Assembly: GCA_947500055.1 (NCBI GenBank)
Contig: CANMQO010000010.1
Span: 1-64,000 of the forward strand
Length of the DNA stretch: 64,000 nucleotides
Direction: 5' to 3'
From: an uncultured Paracoccaceae bacterium
GTDB lineage: Bacteria > Pseudomonadota > Alphaproteobacteria > Rhodobacterales > Rhodobacteraceae
The translations under genes were made by a program, and so were the position numbers. The first letter of the stretch is position 1. Each line of letters opens with the position of its first letter. The notes below the pieces were generated by a model. That model searched no databases. It worked only from the letters and a program-made list of their open reading frames with translations, and was not told the origin of the DNA. Below are positions 50,969 to 62,600 of the stretch, piece after piece.

Positions 50969-53900
50969 TCACCGGTTTTGCCGCCGCGCCCGCATTTCGC
51001 GTCGCCGCGCCATGGCGTCACTGCGGGCATTGCCCGCAGGTGCAGGCTCTGCCGGGGCAGAGGGGACGGGGGCCGCTGTGGGTGTAGCTGGGGCGGTCGG
51101 GGCTGTAGGGCGCGGAGCAGGGGCAACCCCGCCACCGGTCTTCTTGGCCACGATGGCGCTTAGCGCCTCAAGCGTCGGCGCGCGGAAGATATCGGTGATC
51201 GACAGTTTGGCGACACCCAGATCCTTGCGGATCTCGCGATGCGCCTGCACCGCCAGCAGGGAATGCCCGCCCAGATCAAAAAAACTGTCTTTCGGGCTGA
51301 TCTGTGGGACGCCAAGGATACGCGACCAGATGACACTGATCGCCGCCGTGATCTCGGCGGCGGATCCCATATTGGCCGCAGGCGTCACCGCGGAGGCAGG
51401 CGCATCCGTCGCAGGTGCCGGTTTGGGGGCGATTGCGGCTTGCCCGATCTGCGGGGCAGGCAGAGCCTTGCGATCCACCTTTTTATTGGGGGTCAGGGGG
51501 AAAGCATCGAGCGGTACAAAATGGCGCGGCACCATGTAATCGGGTAGCCTTTCCAGCATATGGGCGCGCAAGGCGGCCTGATCGATACCCGCATCGCCCA
51601 GCAGATAGCCCACAAGCTGGACCACACCGGGCGTGTCTTCACGGGCAACAACAACCGATTGCTGGACGCCTGCAAATGCATCGATCACCGCTTCAATCTC
51701 GCCCAGTTCCACCCGGTAGCCGCGCAGCTTGACCTGGAAATCGGCCCGGCCCAGGAAATCAAGCGCGCCATCACTGCGCCAGCGCACCAGATCGCCAGTG
51801 TTATACATCCGTCCCCCATCTGCGCGGAACGGATCAGGGATAAACCGTTCCTCTGTCAGATCTGGGCGTTCAAAATAGCCACGGGTGACGCCCGCACCGC
51901 CAATATAAAGCGTGCCGGGCACACCCACGGGCACCGGCTGCAGATCATCATCCAGCACGTAAACCTGCGTATTGGCGATGGGGGTGCCGATGGGAATGGC
52001 CCCCTGACCGGCTGTGGCGGTCTGGGTGGTGGACCAGATCGTGGTTTCTGTCGGGCCATACATGTTTTCCACATGGCCTCCGGTCAGGCTCTGCAATTCA
52101 TCGGCCAAGGCGCCGGGCAATGCCTCACCACCGACCATCATATGATCGAGCCCGGCCAAGGCGTGGCGTGCCTCGTCATTCATCACCAGCATCTGCGCCA
52201 TGGAGGGGGTGCATTGCAGATGGGTGACCTTGTGGCGGGCGATCTGGGCGGCAATGGAATAATCATCATCGGCCAGCCCGGTATCGGCATTGGCCAATTT
52301 GACCACTTCGGCCAGTGGTTTCAGCCCCTCCATGACGTGATCCACATCAATGCCGTAATCGATCAGGCAGGCAATTTCGGTCACGCCGATTTCCTTGACC
52401 TGCGCGACGCGCGCCATCGCATCGTCGACCGTGCCAAACAGCCCGCTATCGTTGAAATAACGCTCGAATGCGAAATCGAGGATCCCTTCCAGCTCTTCCT
52501 CTTCCAGCGACCCCAGATCCAGCTGCATCGGGTTCTCAACCCCTTGCGGCTTCTTGAAGGCGGGGAAGGCCCAGGCATATTGCTTGATCAGCCCGGCGGC
52601 GGAACGCAGATAATCCTTCATCGGTTCACGGGCAATCTCGCGGGCATGATCGCGGGTCTCTGCCAGGAAAGAATGCAGCATCAGCGTGACGGTGAAATCC
52701 GCCGGATCATGGCCCGCCTCGCGCAGGGCGGCATGATAAAGGGCGATCTTTTCGCCCACCTCATCCACGCTTTGCCCCAGAAGATGGGTCAGCACATTGC
52801 AGCCATTCCGGCCCGCCTCTTTCCAGGTTTCGGGATTGCCTGCCGTGGTGACCCAGAGGTTCAGTTTCTTGGAGACCGGACGGGGCTGGGTCAGCACCTC
52901 ATGCATCTCCCCATCCGCGCGGGGGAAGGCGACTTTTTCGCCCGACCATAGCTTGCGCAGGTCGCGGATCTGTTCAAACATCGCCGGTTTGTTCTTGGGC
53001 GGCGTGTTTTCAGGGCGCAGGATAAAATCATCCGGCTGCCAGCCTGACGCAATCGCCAGCCCGGTCTTGCCATTGGTGATATTGTCGATCACCGCCCATT
53101 CCTCGGCAATGCGTGCGGTATGGTGCAGGGGGGCGACGCAGGACCCGGCGCGCACCGCCAGGTTCTTGGTCACCGCCGCCACCGCAGCACCTGTCACGGA
53201 TGGGTTGGGATAGGGGCCGCCAAAGGCGTGGAAATGCCGCTCTGGTGTCCAGACGGCACAAAACCCGTGCTTGTCGCCAAATTGCGCGCCTTCCAGCAAG
53301 GTGCGGTATTTATCACGCCCCACCCCATCATCATTGCCCCAGTAATAAAGGCTGAAATCCATCCCGCCTGTGCTGGCCGTGCTGTCACCGGCCACAAGCG
53401 CACGGCTTTCATCGCCGCTGATCACCAGCTTGAAGCCCCGGGCTAATGTCCAGAACAGCTCCAGCACCGAAATATCAAAGGACAGGCTGGTCACTGCCAT
53501 CCAGACACCCGCAGGGTCATGGGCGATGCGCGCATCCATCCCGGTAAAGAAATTCGCCACATTGCGATGTTCAACCATCACCCCTTTGGGGCGTCCGGTC
53601 GATCCGGATGTATAAATCATGTAGGCCAGATTGGCGCTGGTGACGGCACTGTCGGGATTGTCCGAGGATGGTGCATCGGGCAGATCATCCACCGCCAGCA
53701 CCTTGGCATCCGTATCAGGCAATGCGGCGGCCAGCGCGGCATTGGTGACGATGATCTGCGTCTTTGAATCGCTGATATAAAGCGCCGTCCGGTCCGCCGG
53801 ATAGGCCGGATCCATCGGCAGATAGGCACCGCCCGCCTTCATAATGGCAAGGGCTGCGATCAAAAGCGCGCTTGACCGGGGCAGATGCAGGCCGACAATC

Positions 53901-55585
53901 GCATCCGGGCCAACACCCATCCCCATCAGGATATGGGCCATTTCATTGGCGCGCGCATTCAGCTGGGCATAGGTCAGACTTTCGCCTTCAAATGACAAGG
54001 CTTCGGCATCAGGGGTGCGGGCGACCTGCGCCTCAAACGCCTGATGGATGCATTGATCTTCGGGGAAATCCACCTTTGTGGCATTCCAGTCAAACAGCAC
54101 CTTCTGGCGCTCGGCCTCCGGCAACAGGGTCGGGGCATCGCCTTTGGCGATCTGCGCGGCCATATGGGTCAGCCGGTCCGCCATCAGGGTCACGGCATCA
54201 GGGGCGATCTTGCCGGTATCGGCAAACAGGGTCTGACCGGCCAATGTCAGGGCGGTGCCGTCGATATGGGCGGTCTCCGACAGGCCAAGGGCCGGGGTCA
54301 TGGGCCGGTCCAGACCGGGGGTGCGGGCAATCAGGTCAGCGGCAAAAGGGCCAAGCGCCTGCGCGCTGGCGATCGTTTGATCAATCTCCGCCGCGCTGAC
54401 AGGACCCCAGCTGTTCAGATAACCGGGATGATCATCACCCAGATGCAAGGCCAATGTGACATCCGCATCCTCATTCAGGCCAAGGGCTAGGGCAGCCATG
54501 GCGCGGCGCAGATCAGCAGGATCACCGGCCAAAGATGTCTCGGTGACCGTTCCAGTCTCCGCCGCCATATCAATCAGTGACAGGCTGGCATGGCTCATCT
54601 GGTCCAGCCGGGCGCGCCAGTGCGGTTCGGATTTCAGCGTGGCTTTCAAGGCGGCGGTCAAAGCAGCCGCCATATCCGCATCGGGAGAGGGCAGGGTATC
54701 GCCAATAGCAGCAATCGCGCTGGCAGATACCGGCGTGCCCGTGGCATCGCGCAACCCGCCCAAGGTCACCGGGGCCGTGGCGCTGGCCACGGTCAGGCTG
54801 TCATCCTCGACCGCCAGCACGGTGCCGGCAGGGCTGTCAGCAGCGGCATGTCCGGCCGTCGCGCTGCTGACCAGCCAGACTTTGCCGCCAGCTTCAAATT
54901 TCGGGCAGGTCAGCGGGTTCCAATAGGTGCCATGATCCAGCGCACGCACCAGCGTGGTGATATTGCGGGCGGTCTTGGTAAAATCGAGGCGGCCTGCCGC
55001 TGCGGGGCGATCATTCTTGGCAAAATAGCTGCGTTGCGACAGGTCCTGTGCGGTCAGGACAGGCTCCGCCTGCGCCAGCTTGTCAATGACAGTGGGGAAA
55101 CTCTCGATCGCGGCACCATAGCATTTGGTGTTCAGCGTCAGCGTGGTTTCATCGGGGGCAATGTCAAAAAACTGCTGGGCCAGAAGCGCGCCTTCATCCA
55201 CGCCACCGCTGATCATATGCCAGCTGATGCCATATTCGACCTCGCCCCCCAGCAAGGCCCAGACCGGGGCATTCAGCCCGGCATAGCGGGGCAGGGGACC
55301 ATCATGGAAATTCACCGCACCACGCTTGGGCAGGGCGAGCACGGCATCGGGGATCATGTCGAGATTGGCGATGGACAAAAGCCAGTCAAAACTGTGCCCG
55401 GAGAGGGCCGCAGTCAGATCGGCATCGGATGCGTAGGTGGTGATCCCCGCAGTTTCGGCCCAGCTCTTGATATCAGGGTTGCGGGTGATGACCGCCTGCA
55501 GATCATGCCCGCCCTCGCGCAGCATCTCGGCGCATTGGATGGCAAGGGATTCATTGCCGATAATGACAGCGCTGAACTGGGACAT
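50969..55585 (-). CDS. NRPS module: formyltransferase - degenerate C - A[luciferase-like monooxygenase] - PCP
   Basis: About 1538 residues; start ATG 55585 with GGAG 9 nt upstream, 4 nt after the glycosyltransferase stop. Domain order: a formyltransferase-like domain (1-~300; N92, H94 in VNFHDGPLP and D130 fit the Fmt N-H-D triad); a ~200-residue stretch where a condensation domain would be but with no HHxxxDG; an adenylation domain (A3 YTSGSTGRPKG near 655-668) interrupted by an FMN-dependent luciferase-like monooxygenase (~740-1090; MDFSLYYWGND, VWTPERHFHAFGG, ASGWQPDDF) of the MupA/Atu3671 class; the rest of A (MYGPTETTIW, YNTGDLVRW); and a carrier protein with the Ser of FFDLGGHSLLAVQ near 1440. 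An Ala/Pro-rich, then Arg-rich tail ends it. There is no thioesterase. It likely loads, formylates and oxidises one amino acid, then hands it to the PKS. Confidence 0.88.
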   Translation of the reverse strand: MSQFSAVIIGNESLAIQCAEMLREGGHDLQAVITRNPDIKSWAETAGITTYASDADLTAALSGHSFDWLLSIANLDMIPDAVLALPKRGAVNFHDGPLPRYAGLNAPVWALLGGEVEYGISWHMISGGVDEGALLAQQFFDIAPDETTLTLNTKCYGAAIESFPTVIDKLAQAEPVLTAQDLSQRSYFAKNDRPAAAGRLDFTKTARNITTLVRALDHGTYWNPLTCPKFEAGGKVWLVSSATAGHAAADSPAGTVLAVEDDSLTVASATAPVTLGGLRDATGTPVSASAIAAIGDTLPSPDADMAAALTAALKATLKSEPHWRARLDQMSHASLSLIDMAAETGTVTETSLAGDPADLRRAMAALALGLNEDADVTLALHLGDDHPGYLNSWGPVSAAEIDQTIASAQALGPFAADLIARTPGLDRPMTPALGLSETAHIDGTALTLAGQTLFADTGKIAPDAVTLMADRLTHMAAQIAKGDAPTLLPEAERQKVLFDWNATKVDFPEDQCIHQAFEAQVARTPDAEALSFEGESLTYAQLNARANEMAHILMGMGVGPDAIVGLHLPRSSALLIAALAIMKAGGAYLPMDPAYPADRTALYISDSKTQIIVTNAALAAALPDTDAKVLAVDDLPDAPSSDNPDSAVTSANLAYMIYTSGSTGRPKGVMVEHRNVANFFTGMDARIAHDPAGVWMAVTSLSFDISVLELFWTLARGFKLVISGDESRALVAGDSTASTGGMDFSLYYWGNDDGVGRDKYRTLLEGAQFGDKHGFCAVWTPERHFHAFGGPYPNPSVTGAAVAAVTKNLAVRAGSCVAPLHHTARIAEEWAVIDNITNGKTGLAIASGWQPDDFILRPENTPPKNKPAMFEQIRDLRKLWSGEKVAFPRADGEMHEVLTQPRPVSKKLNLWVTTAGNPETWKEAGRNGCNVLTHLLGQSVDEVGEKIALYHAALREAGHDPADFTVTLMLHSFLAETRDHAREIAREPMKDYLRSAAGLIKQYAWAFPAFKKPQGVENPMQLDLGSLEEEELEGILDFAFERYFNDSGLFGTVDDAMARVAQVKEIGVTEIACLIDYGIDVDHVMEGLKPLAEVVKLANADTGLADDDYSIAAQIARHKVTHLQCTPSMAQMLVMNDEARHALAGLDHMMVGGEALPGALADELQSLTGGHVENMYGPTETTIWSTTQTATAGQGAIPIGTPIANTQVYVLDDDLQPVPVGVPGTLYIGGAGVTRGYFERPDLTEERFIPDPFRADGGRMYNTGDLVRWRSDGALDFLGRADFQVKLRGYRVELGEIEAVIDAFAGVQQSVVVAREDTPGVVQLVGYLLGDAGIDQAALRAHMLERLPDYMVPRHFVPLDAFPLTPNKKVDRKALPAPQIGQAAIAPKPAPATDAPASAVTPAANMGSAAEITAAISVIWSRILGVPQISPKDSFFDLGGHSLLAVQAHREIRKDLGVAKLSITDIFRAPTLEALSAIVAKKTGGGVAPAPRPTAPTAPATPTAAPVPSAPAEPAPAGNARSDAMARRREMRARRQNR

Positions 55586-55589
55586 GGTG

Positions 55590-56564
55590 TTATTCTCCGA
55601 TTTGCGGGGTCTTGGGGCGGAACAGCGCGATAAAGTCGTGGCTGGCAAGGGTGCGCAGGAAGCTGGGCGAAACGCCCCTGTCTTTACCGGTCAGTTTGCA
55701 GCGGATCCAATGCAGGCCGCCACAGATCAGATGCAACAGCGTGGCAAGGATAGCATAGGCCCGGCCATGGTTCTTGGAAAAGTAATGAAACCGGCTATCG
55801 AACCAATAGGCCGGGGTCTTGGTCCATGTTTTCATACCGGTCGATACCGACCCCAGATGCATCACGATGCTTTCGCGGACAAAGATAATCTCGTAGCCCG
55901 CCTTGCGCGCGCGGCGGCACAGGTCGGTTTCCTCGAAATACAAAAAGAAGGTTTCATCAAACAGCCCGATCTGGTCCAGCACATCCTGCCGCATCATCAG
56001 ACTGGCCCCGGCCAGCCAGTCAACCGGGGCGGTTTCATCGATGCTTTCTACGGGCACACGGTATTTGCGCAGCATTCTGGTGACCGGGCCAAAGCGAATT
56101 GCCCCTTCGATTTCGCTGTAAAGCGACGGGAAGCGGAACGTGGATGTGTGGCGGTCACCCGCTTCGCCGTGAATATAGCTGCCTGCAAATCCGGTCGTGG
56201 GGTGGGCCTGCATATGTTCATAAAGCAGTTTGATTGCATTGGGCTGCGGAAAGGCATCTGAATTCAGGATATAGACATAATCAGGGCGGCTGCCATCTGA
56301 CAGGCCCGCACGGATACCGACGTTATTGCCCGCGCCGTAACCGCCGTTTACCGGTGATTGGATCACGCGCGTGCGATCCCAGCCAGCGGTTTCAATATGC
56401 GAACTTATGATATCGAATGATCCGTCCTGACTGTCATTGTCGACAATCACGATCTCACCGGGCAATCCCTCCATCGCGGTGCGGGCGGCGGCAGTGGCCT
56501 CCAGCGTCATCTGGGCGGTCTTATAGTTCAGAACAATCGTCAGTACGGTGGGATCAGACATCAT
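55590..56564 (-). CDS. GT2 family glycosyltransferase (rhamnosyltransferase-like) within the NRPS-PKS operon
   Basis: A 324-residue GT-A enzyme with LTIVLNYKTAQMTLEA, IVIVDNDSQDGSFD, SPVNGGYGAGNNVGIRAG, YVYILNSDAFPQP, DWLAGASLMMRQDVLDQIGLFDETFFLYFEETDLCRRARKAGY (the E-D/E-x-D-L-C-R-R catalytic block) and a C-terminal amphipathic/basic end. This is the layout of GT2 enzymes that add deoxyhexoses. Placed between PKS (42-bp gap) and NRPS (4-bp gap), it is very probably a tailoring enzyme of the same product, though it could also serve EPS. Two adjacent ATGs (56564, 56561) are possible starts. Confidence 0.85.
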   Translation of the reverse strand: MMSDPTVLTIVLNYKTAQMTLEATAAARTAMEGLPGEIVIVDNDSQDGSFDIISSHIETAGWDRTRVIQSPVNGGYGAGNNVGIRAGLSDGSRPDYVYILNSDAFPQPNAIKLLYEHMQAHPTTGFAGSYIHGEAGDRHTSTFRFPSLYSEIEGAIRFGPVTRMLRKYRVPVESIDETAPVDWLAGASLMMRQDVLDQIGLFDETFFLYFEETDLCRRARKAGYEIIFVRESIVMHLGSVSTGMKTWTKTPAYWFDSRFHYFSKNHGRAYAILATLLHLICGGLHWIRCKLTGKDRGVSPSFLRTLASHDFIALFRPKTPQIGE

Positions 56565-56606
56565 TACCCTTATATGCGCCGCATCAACCCGGCACGTGAA
56601 AAAGCG

Positions 56607-59600
56607 TTATTCGGCGGCGTCCTTGAAATAGACCGGGGTCTGGGCGGGGCTACCCGATTGTTCCAGCACCCGTTTGACCCGGGACGCCAGCACCCGGACA
56701 TTGGGCTCCAGCACCATGCTGTCATGATCGCCGGGAACCTCGAACACGGTGATTTCCGGGGCGAACTGGGTCCAGTCATTATCGTCATAAAGATAATTGC
56801 GATATTCACTGACCATCCGGCCCCCAACCACCCATTTGGCCACCAGTGGCGGGCGGAACAGGGCCAGGGGGCCATCCCAGGGCTGGACCTGATACTGTCC
56901 GACACTTTCCAGGAACGCATCCTGGATCGCCTCATTATGGAACTGCTGACCTTCTTCAACCGCCTCCGCGCTGTCCTGGCCTTTGTTCAGTACCCGGGTC
57001 AGGCGGCGTTTCACCCAATTAATGACAAAGGGCAGCCCGCCTGTTTTCAGATCCATCAGCTTGACCCGGATATTATCGGCCCGGTCAATATAAGGGCGCA
57101 CGGGCAGCGGTGTATCCAGCATCACCACGGCGGAGACTTCTTCACCTGCGGCTTTCAATTGCTGGGCAATTTCATAGGCGGTGATGCCGCCACCCGAAAA
57201 CCCGCCAACCATGTAAGGGCCGGTCGGCTGCACTTGCCGCATCTCGGCAATATAGTCAGCGGCGGCAGCCTCAATCGTGCGATGCGGGTCTTCATCGCCA
57301 AACAGACCCCTTGCCTGCAGCCCGTAAAACGGCCGGTCGCTGCCCACCAGATGGGCCAGATGGCGCAGGTTCAGCACATTGCCGAACATGCCGGCCACAA
57401 GGAAGAACGGCGTTTTCGGGCCACCCTCACCACTATGCATCGGCACCAGATGGGTAAAGCGACGCGCGGGCGCTTTGGGCGCATCCCCTGCCGGGGCGTC
57501 AGCCTCGCCTGCATCCGACACGCCACGCTCTGCGATCAGGGCGGCACATTTGCGGATCGTCGGGGCTTCAAACAGGACCGAAATGGGGAAATCCACGTCA
57601 TAGGCTTTGCGGATCTGCGCAAACAGGCGCACCGCAATCAGGGAATGCCCGCCTAAGTCAAAGAAACTGTCCTCGACCCCGACCTGATCGACACCCAGCA
57701 GGTCCTGCCAGAAACCGGCCAGCCGTTCCTCGATCGGGTTTTCGGGGGGAACATAATCGCTGTCCAGCTGCGGGCGTTCGAATTTCTGTCCGTCCTCACC
57801 ATCGTCACTGTCAGTCTGGCCGGCCTGCGCGATCAGCCCCTCCAGATCCAGTGAGGACAGGATGATCTGGCGATGATCAGCCCCCAACGCACCCAGAAAC
57901 AGATCCGCGCCTTCACTGGCCTTGATGCCTTGCGACAGGTTATGGCGCAGCCGTTCTTCGGCAGGGGAAAGCGGGCGGGCGGTTTCATCCTGTGCAGTGA
58001 CCGCCGGTTCAGGCGCATCCAGCGCACCAAAGCCGGTCAGCTCTTCCATCCGGCGGATCGAAAAGCCGGTGATTTCGACAATCACCGTGCCATCCGGGGC
58101 GGCCAGGGTCACATCGAAATTGGCAATCTCACTGCCGGTGCGGTTTTCGCCACTGCTGCGGACCCAGCTGATAATCTCGGATGGCAGCGCGCCCAACACC
58201 TTGACCGAACGGTACGAGACCGGCACCCAAAGATGGCGACCTTCATAGCCGTCGATCAGCTTCATCGCCCAGCCGGTGGCCAGATCCATCAGTCCGGGAT
58301 GCAACAGATAACCCGCCTTACCGTCCCCCTTGGCCATATCAGGCAGGGTCAGACGGGCGATACCTTCACCATCCCCATAGGCGGTCGATTGCAACACCCG
58401 CCAGCGGGGGCCAAAATGCAGATGCGCTTCTTGGGGGGAGGTGATCCAGCCCAGCTCACCTGCTTCGCGTGCGGGCGCACAGCGGGCAGCAATAGCATCA
58501 ATCTCCAACGGGTCAGGGACAGCAAAGGGGACCAGCGACAGGCTGGCCTGGGCATTTTGTTCAAACACGCCCTGCGCGCCGCTTTCGACGACAAAATCAT
58601 AGCCTGCCTGATTGCGCGGCATGGTCACCCTGATCTCGCGGGCTTCGGTATCGGACACGGCCAAGGGGCGCAGGAAATAGAGATCCCTGATTTCAAAGGC
58701 AGATTTTTCGCCATTGGCGCGCAAACCCTCGGCGGCCATTTCCAGATAGCCGGTACCGGGGACCAGCGCGTCACCCGCTTTGGTGCGGTGATCATCCAGA
58801 AACCAGCGATCCGCCACCTGATAGGTTGCGGTGAACTGGCGGTTGCCGCTGGCATCAAACGTGGCCTGATCCAGCATTGGCACGCCAGCATCAGTGACCG
58901 GGGATGGGTCCTTGGGGCCGGTCCGGGCCTCCATCGCGTCAGCGGCCATGCCCACATCGGCCCAGATACCCCAGTTGATCGCCAGCACGCGGGTTTTATC
59001 CGCGCTGCGGGATTTGGCATAGGCGTTCAGGAACTCATTGGCGGCAACATAATCGACCTGACCAATGGGCGCGGTGGCCGTGGAGCTTGATGAAAACAGG
59101 ACCAGCCAGTCCAGATCGCCATCGGGAAAGACATCCTCCAGCACTTGGGTGCCGTGGATCTTGGGGGCAAAGACATCTTCGATACTGGTGGCATCCTTGG
59201 CCATGATCGGGCCGTCATCGATATGGCCAGCGGCATGGATGACGCCATTGACCGGACCGAAACGGGCTTCAATCGCTGCCCTTGCCTCGCGGATATCTTC
59301 GACATTGGACACATCCGCGGCCAGTGTCAGCACCTCGCCGCCCAGTTCCTCCAACCGGCGCACGGCCGTGATCCGGCGGGCGACAGGGGCCGTTGGGGCG
59401 GTATTGGCCAGAATATCATCCCATGTTGCGCGCTCCGGCAAACCGCCACGCGACATCAGGGCCACCTTGGCCTTGCTGCGGGTGATCAGGGCCTCGGCCA
59501 ATGTCAGGCCAATGCCGCCAAAACCACCCGTGATCATATAGACACCGCCATCCCGCAACAGCGGGCTGTCACCCGGCAGGTCGTCCAGCGGGGCGGGCTT

Positions 59601-62600
59601 ATATGTCAGCGCATAGCGCTTGCCATCGCGGATCAAGGCAGTGCCATTGCCCGGCTCGGCCAGCGCATCCTCCAGAATATGCCCGATCAGCTGATCGGCA
59701 TTGGCGATCCCTTTGGCGCGTTTACCGGTGGGGAGCTGGATATCCAGATCAAGCGTGGCAACACTCAGATTGCCAAATTCACGCGGGATCACCCGGGCGG
59801 GGCCAGCAAGCGTGGATTTTTCAGGATGCGGCAGCGGTTCATCCTTGCGCTGTGCCGCACCGGAACTCAGCACGCAAAGATGCATATCACCGGTCAGGTC
59901 CTCACCACCGATGGCCTGGGCGAGGAAGAACAGGCTGTAAAACCCCTGTTCCTGCACGCGGTGGAAAAAGCTCGATCCGGGGCGGAAGCTTTCATCGCGG
60001 GTGATCATCCAGCCATGGATGATCCGGTCGGGAACCAGATCACGGGTATTGAGGTCCGCAATCAGCGCATCATAGCTTTCACGCCCGCGTTCAGGGGCGA
60101 TGACATAGGCCATGTCATCCGCGCGGGCGAATGTATCGCCGGGGGTGACGGTGACGACGGTGTGGCCAGCGGCGCGCAAACGATCCGCCACACCCTCACA
60201 TAGCCCTGCATCATCAAGGAAGATCAGCCACGTCTGTGGCGTGGCTTCAGACAGATCGCCGGTCACATCCACATCGCAGGCGGCATAGCGGGGCAACCAG
60301 GCAGGGCGGTAACCCCATGCAGCAGGATCATCAGACCGGGTCAGCCATTGGTTTTCATCCGCCGCCTGCGCCTTGCCGGGGGTGATGAAATAAGCAGATT
60401 GCTGGAACGCATAGCTGGGTAATGGCACCCGTTTGCGGCGCGCATCCCCCCAAACCTGATCCCAGTCAAACGTGCCGCCCACAGCCCAGACACGGCCCAG
60501 CATGGCCATGAAATAGGCGTCATCGGCGACATCATCTTTTGGATGGCGCAGGCTGGAAATCACCTGATTGGCCGTCAGCTTGTCATGCTGACCGGCCAGC
60601 GATGACATCGCCTTGCCGGGGCCCACTTCGATGAAAACGCGGTCCTCTTTTTCAGCCAGCGTGGTCAGGCAATCGGCAAAATGCACGGTGCCGCGCAGAT
60701 GCCCGACCCAATATTCGGGATCCATGGCTTCGGCATCAGTGATATAGGCGCCGCTGCGGTTCGATGTGAACGGGATCTGCGGCGCATGCAGCTGGATTGA
60801 TCGCAGGTAATCGCCAAAATCCTTCAGGATCGGTTCCAGCATGCGTGAATGGGCGGCGATATCGATGGCGATACGCTGGCAATCAATATCCTTTGCCTTT
60901 AGCCGGGCTTCCAGATCATCCAGTGCAGCTTGCGGGCCGGTGGCAACGCTCAGGTTCGGCGCATTGACCGCCCCCAGATCCAGATCGTCGCCCAAAAGCG
61001 GGCGCAGCTGATCGGCGGGCAGGGCAATCGACAACATGCCCCCCGCGGGGACTGTATCAAACAGTTTGCCGCGCAGATGGACAAGCCCGATGCAATCTTC
61101 AAAGGACATCACCCCGGCCACACAGGCGGCGGTATTTTCCCCCATCGAATGGCCGACCAGCGCGGCAGGCTGCACACCCCATGCCATCCAGAGCTGGGCC
61201 AGCGCATATTCGGTGATCATGATCAGCGGCAGCTGCACCGATGGCTGTTTCAGCGTCTCATCAGCCGCCGCCACCGCATCCGGTTCCGGCAGCCAGAGCG
61301 CGCGAATATCGTAATCCAGCTTGGGTTGCAGGATCTCCAGCCCCTTATCCACCCATTCGGCAAAGACAGGCTCGGTCTCGTATAGATCACGGGCCATGCC
61401 CGCATATTGCGCGCCACCCCCGGGGAACATGAAGGCGTAATCCGGATCGGCCCCAACGACCTGATGGGTAAAGGCGCGGCGCGGGTCGTTTTCCTCCAGC
61501 TGGCGGGCGGCATCCTCATGGGTTTCGGCGACAATCACCCGGCGGCGCTCAAAGGCGCGGCGACCCTTTTGCAAGGTCCAGGCGATATCAGCCAGATCCT
61601 GACCCGGGTTGTCGCGCAGATGGGCGGCCAGACGCTTGGCATTGGCGTCCAGCGCGCCCTTGGTGCGGCCCGAAATAGTCAGGATCTGAAACGGCCAATC
61701 CGATGGCTCGGATGCCGCAAGCTCCGGTGCCTCTTGCAGCACCACATGGGCATTGGTGCCGCCCACGCCCAGTGAATTCACCCCGGCCCGGCGCGGACCC
61801 TTGTACGATACCCAGTCCGACAGCGTATCATTGACCTTGAAAGGCGAGGTTTCAAAATCAATTGCTGGGTTTGGTTTTTCATAACCCAATGATGCTGGGA
61901 TCTGCTTGTGATGCAGCGACAAGGCGGTCTTGATCAGGCCCGCCACCCCGGCGGCGGTGTCCAGATGGCCGATATTGGTTTTCACCGATCCCAGCTTGCA
62001 AAACCCCACATCATCGGTGGTTTCATTGAAGGCTTCGGTCAGGGCGGCCACCTCAATGGGATCACCTAAGTAAGTGCCGGTGCCATGGCATTCGATATAG
62101 TCGATGGTGTCAGCGGGCGTGCCTGCCAGATCCTGCGCCTCGGCAATGGCGGCAGCCTGCCCATCGACGGACGGGGCCAGATAACCGGCCTTTGCGGCCC
62201 CATCATTATTAATGGCTGATCCTTTGATCACGGCCCAGATATGATCGCCATCTGCCAGCGCATCCGCCAGACGGCGCAGCACGACAACGCCTGCGCCCGA
62301 CCCAAAGACCGTGCCTTGCGCGCGGTGATCAAAGGCATGGCAATGACCATCAGGCGACAGCACCTCACCTTCTTTGTAGATATAACCGCGATCCTGCGGC
62401 AGCTCGATTGTGACACCACCAGCAAGGGCGATATCACATTCGCCAGTCATCAGCGCCTGACAGGCATAATGGGTGGCCACAAGGGAGGTGGAACAGGCGG
62501 TTTGCAGGTTCACCGACGGGCCCTTGAGGTCCAAAATATGGCTCAGCCGGGTGGACAGGAAATCCTTGTCATTGCCGGTATGGCGCAACAGGAACATGCC

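Noticed and set aside
51560..52951. 463-codon plus-strand frame inside the NRPS
   Set aside because: Antisense shadow of the monooxygenase/adenylation domains; His/Gly/Ile-rich with no recognisable domain.
59145..60203. 352-codon plus-strand frame inside the PKS
   Set aside because: Antisense shadow of the KR region, no support.
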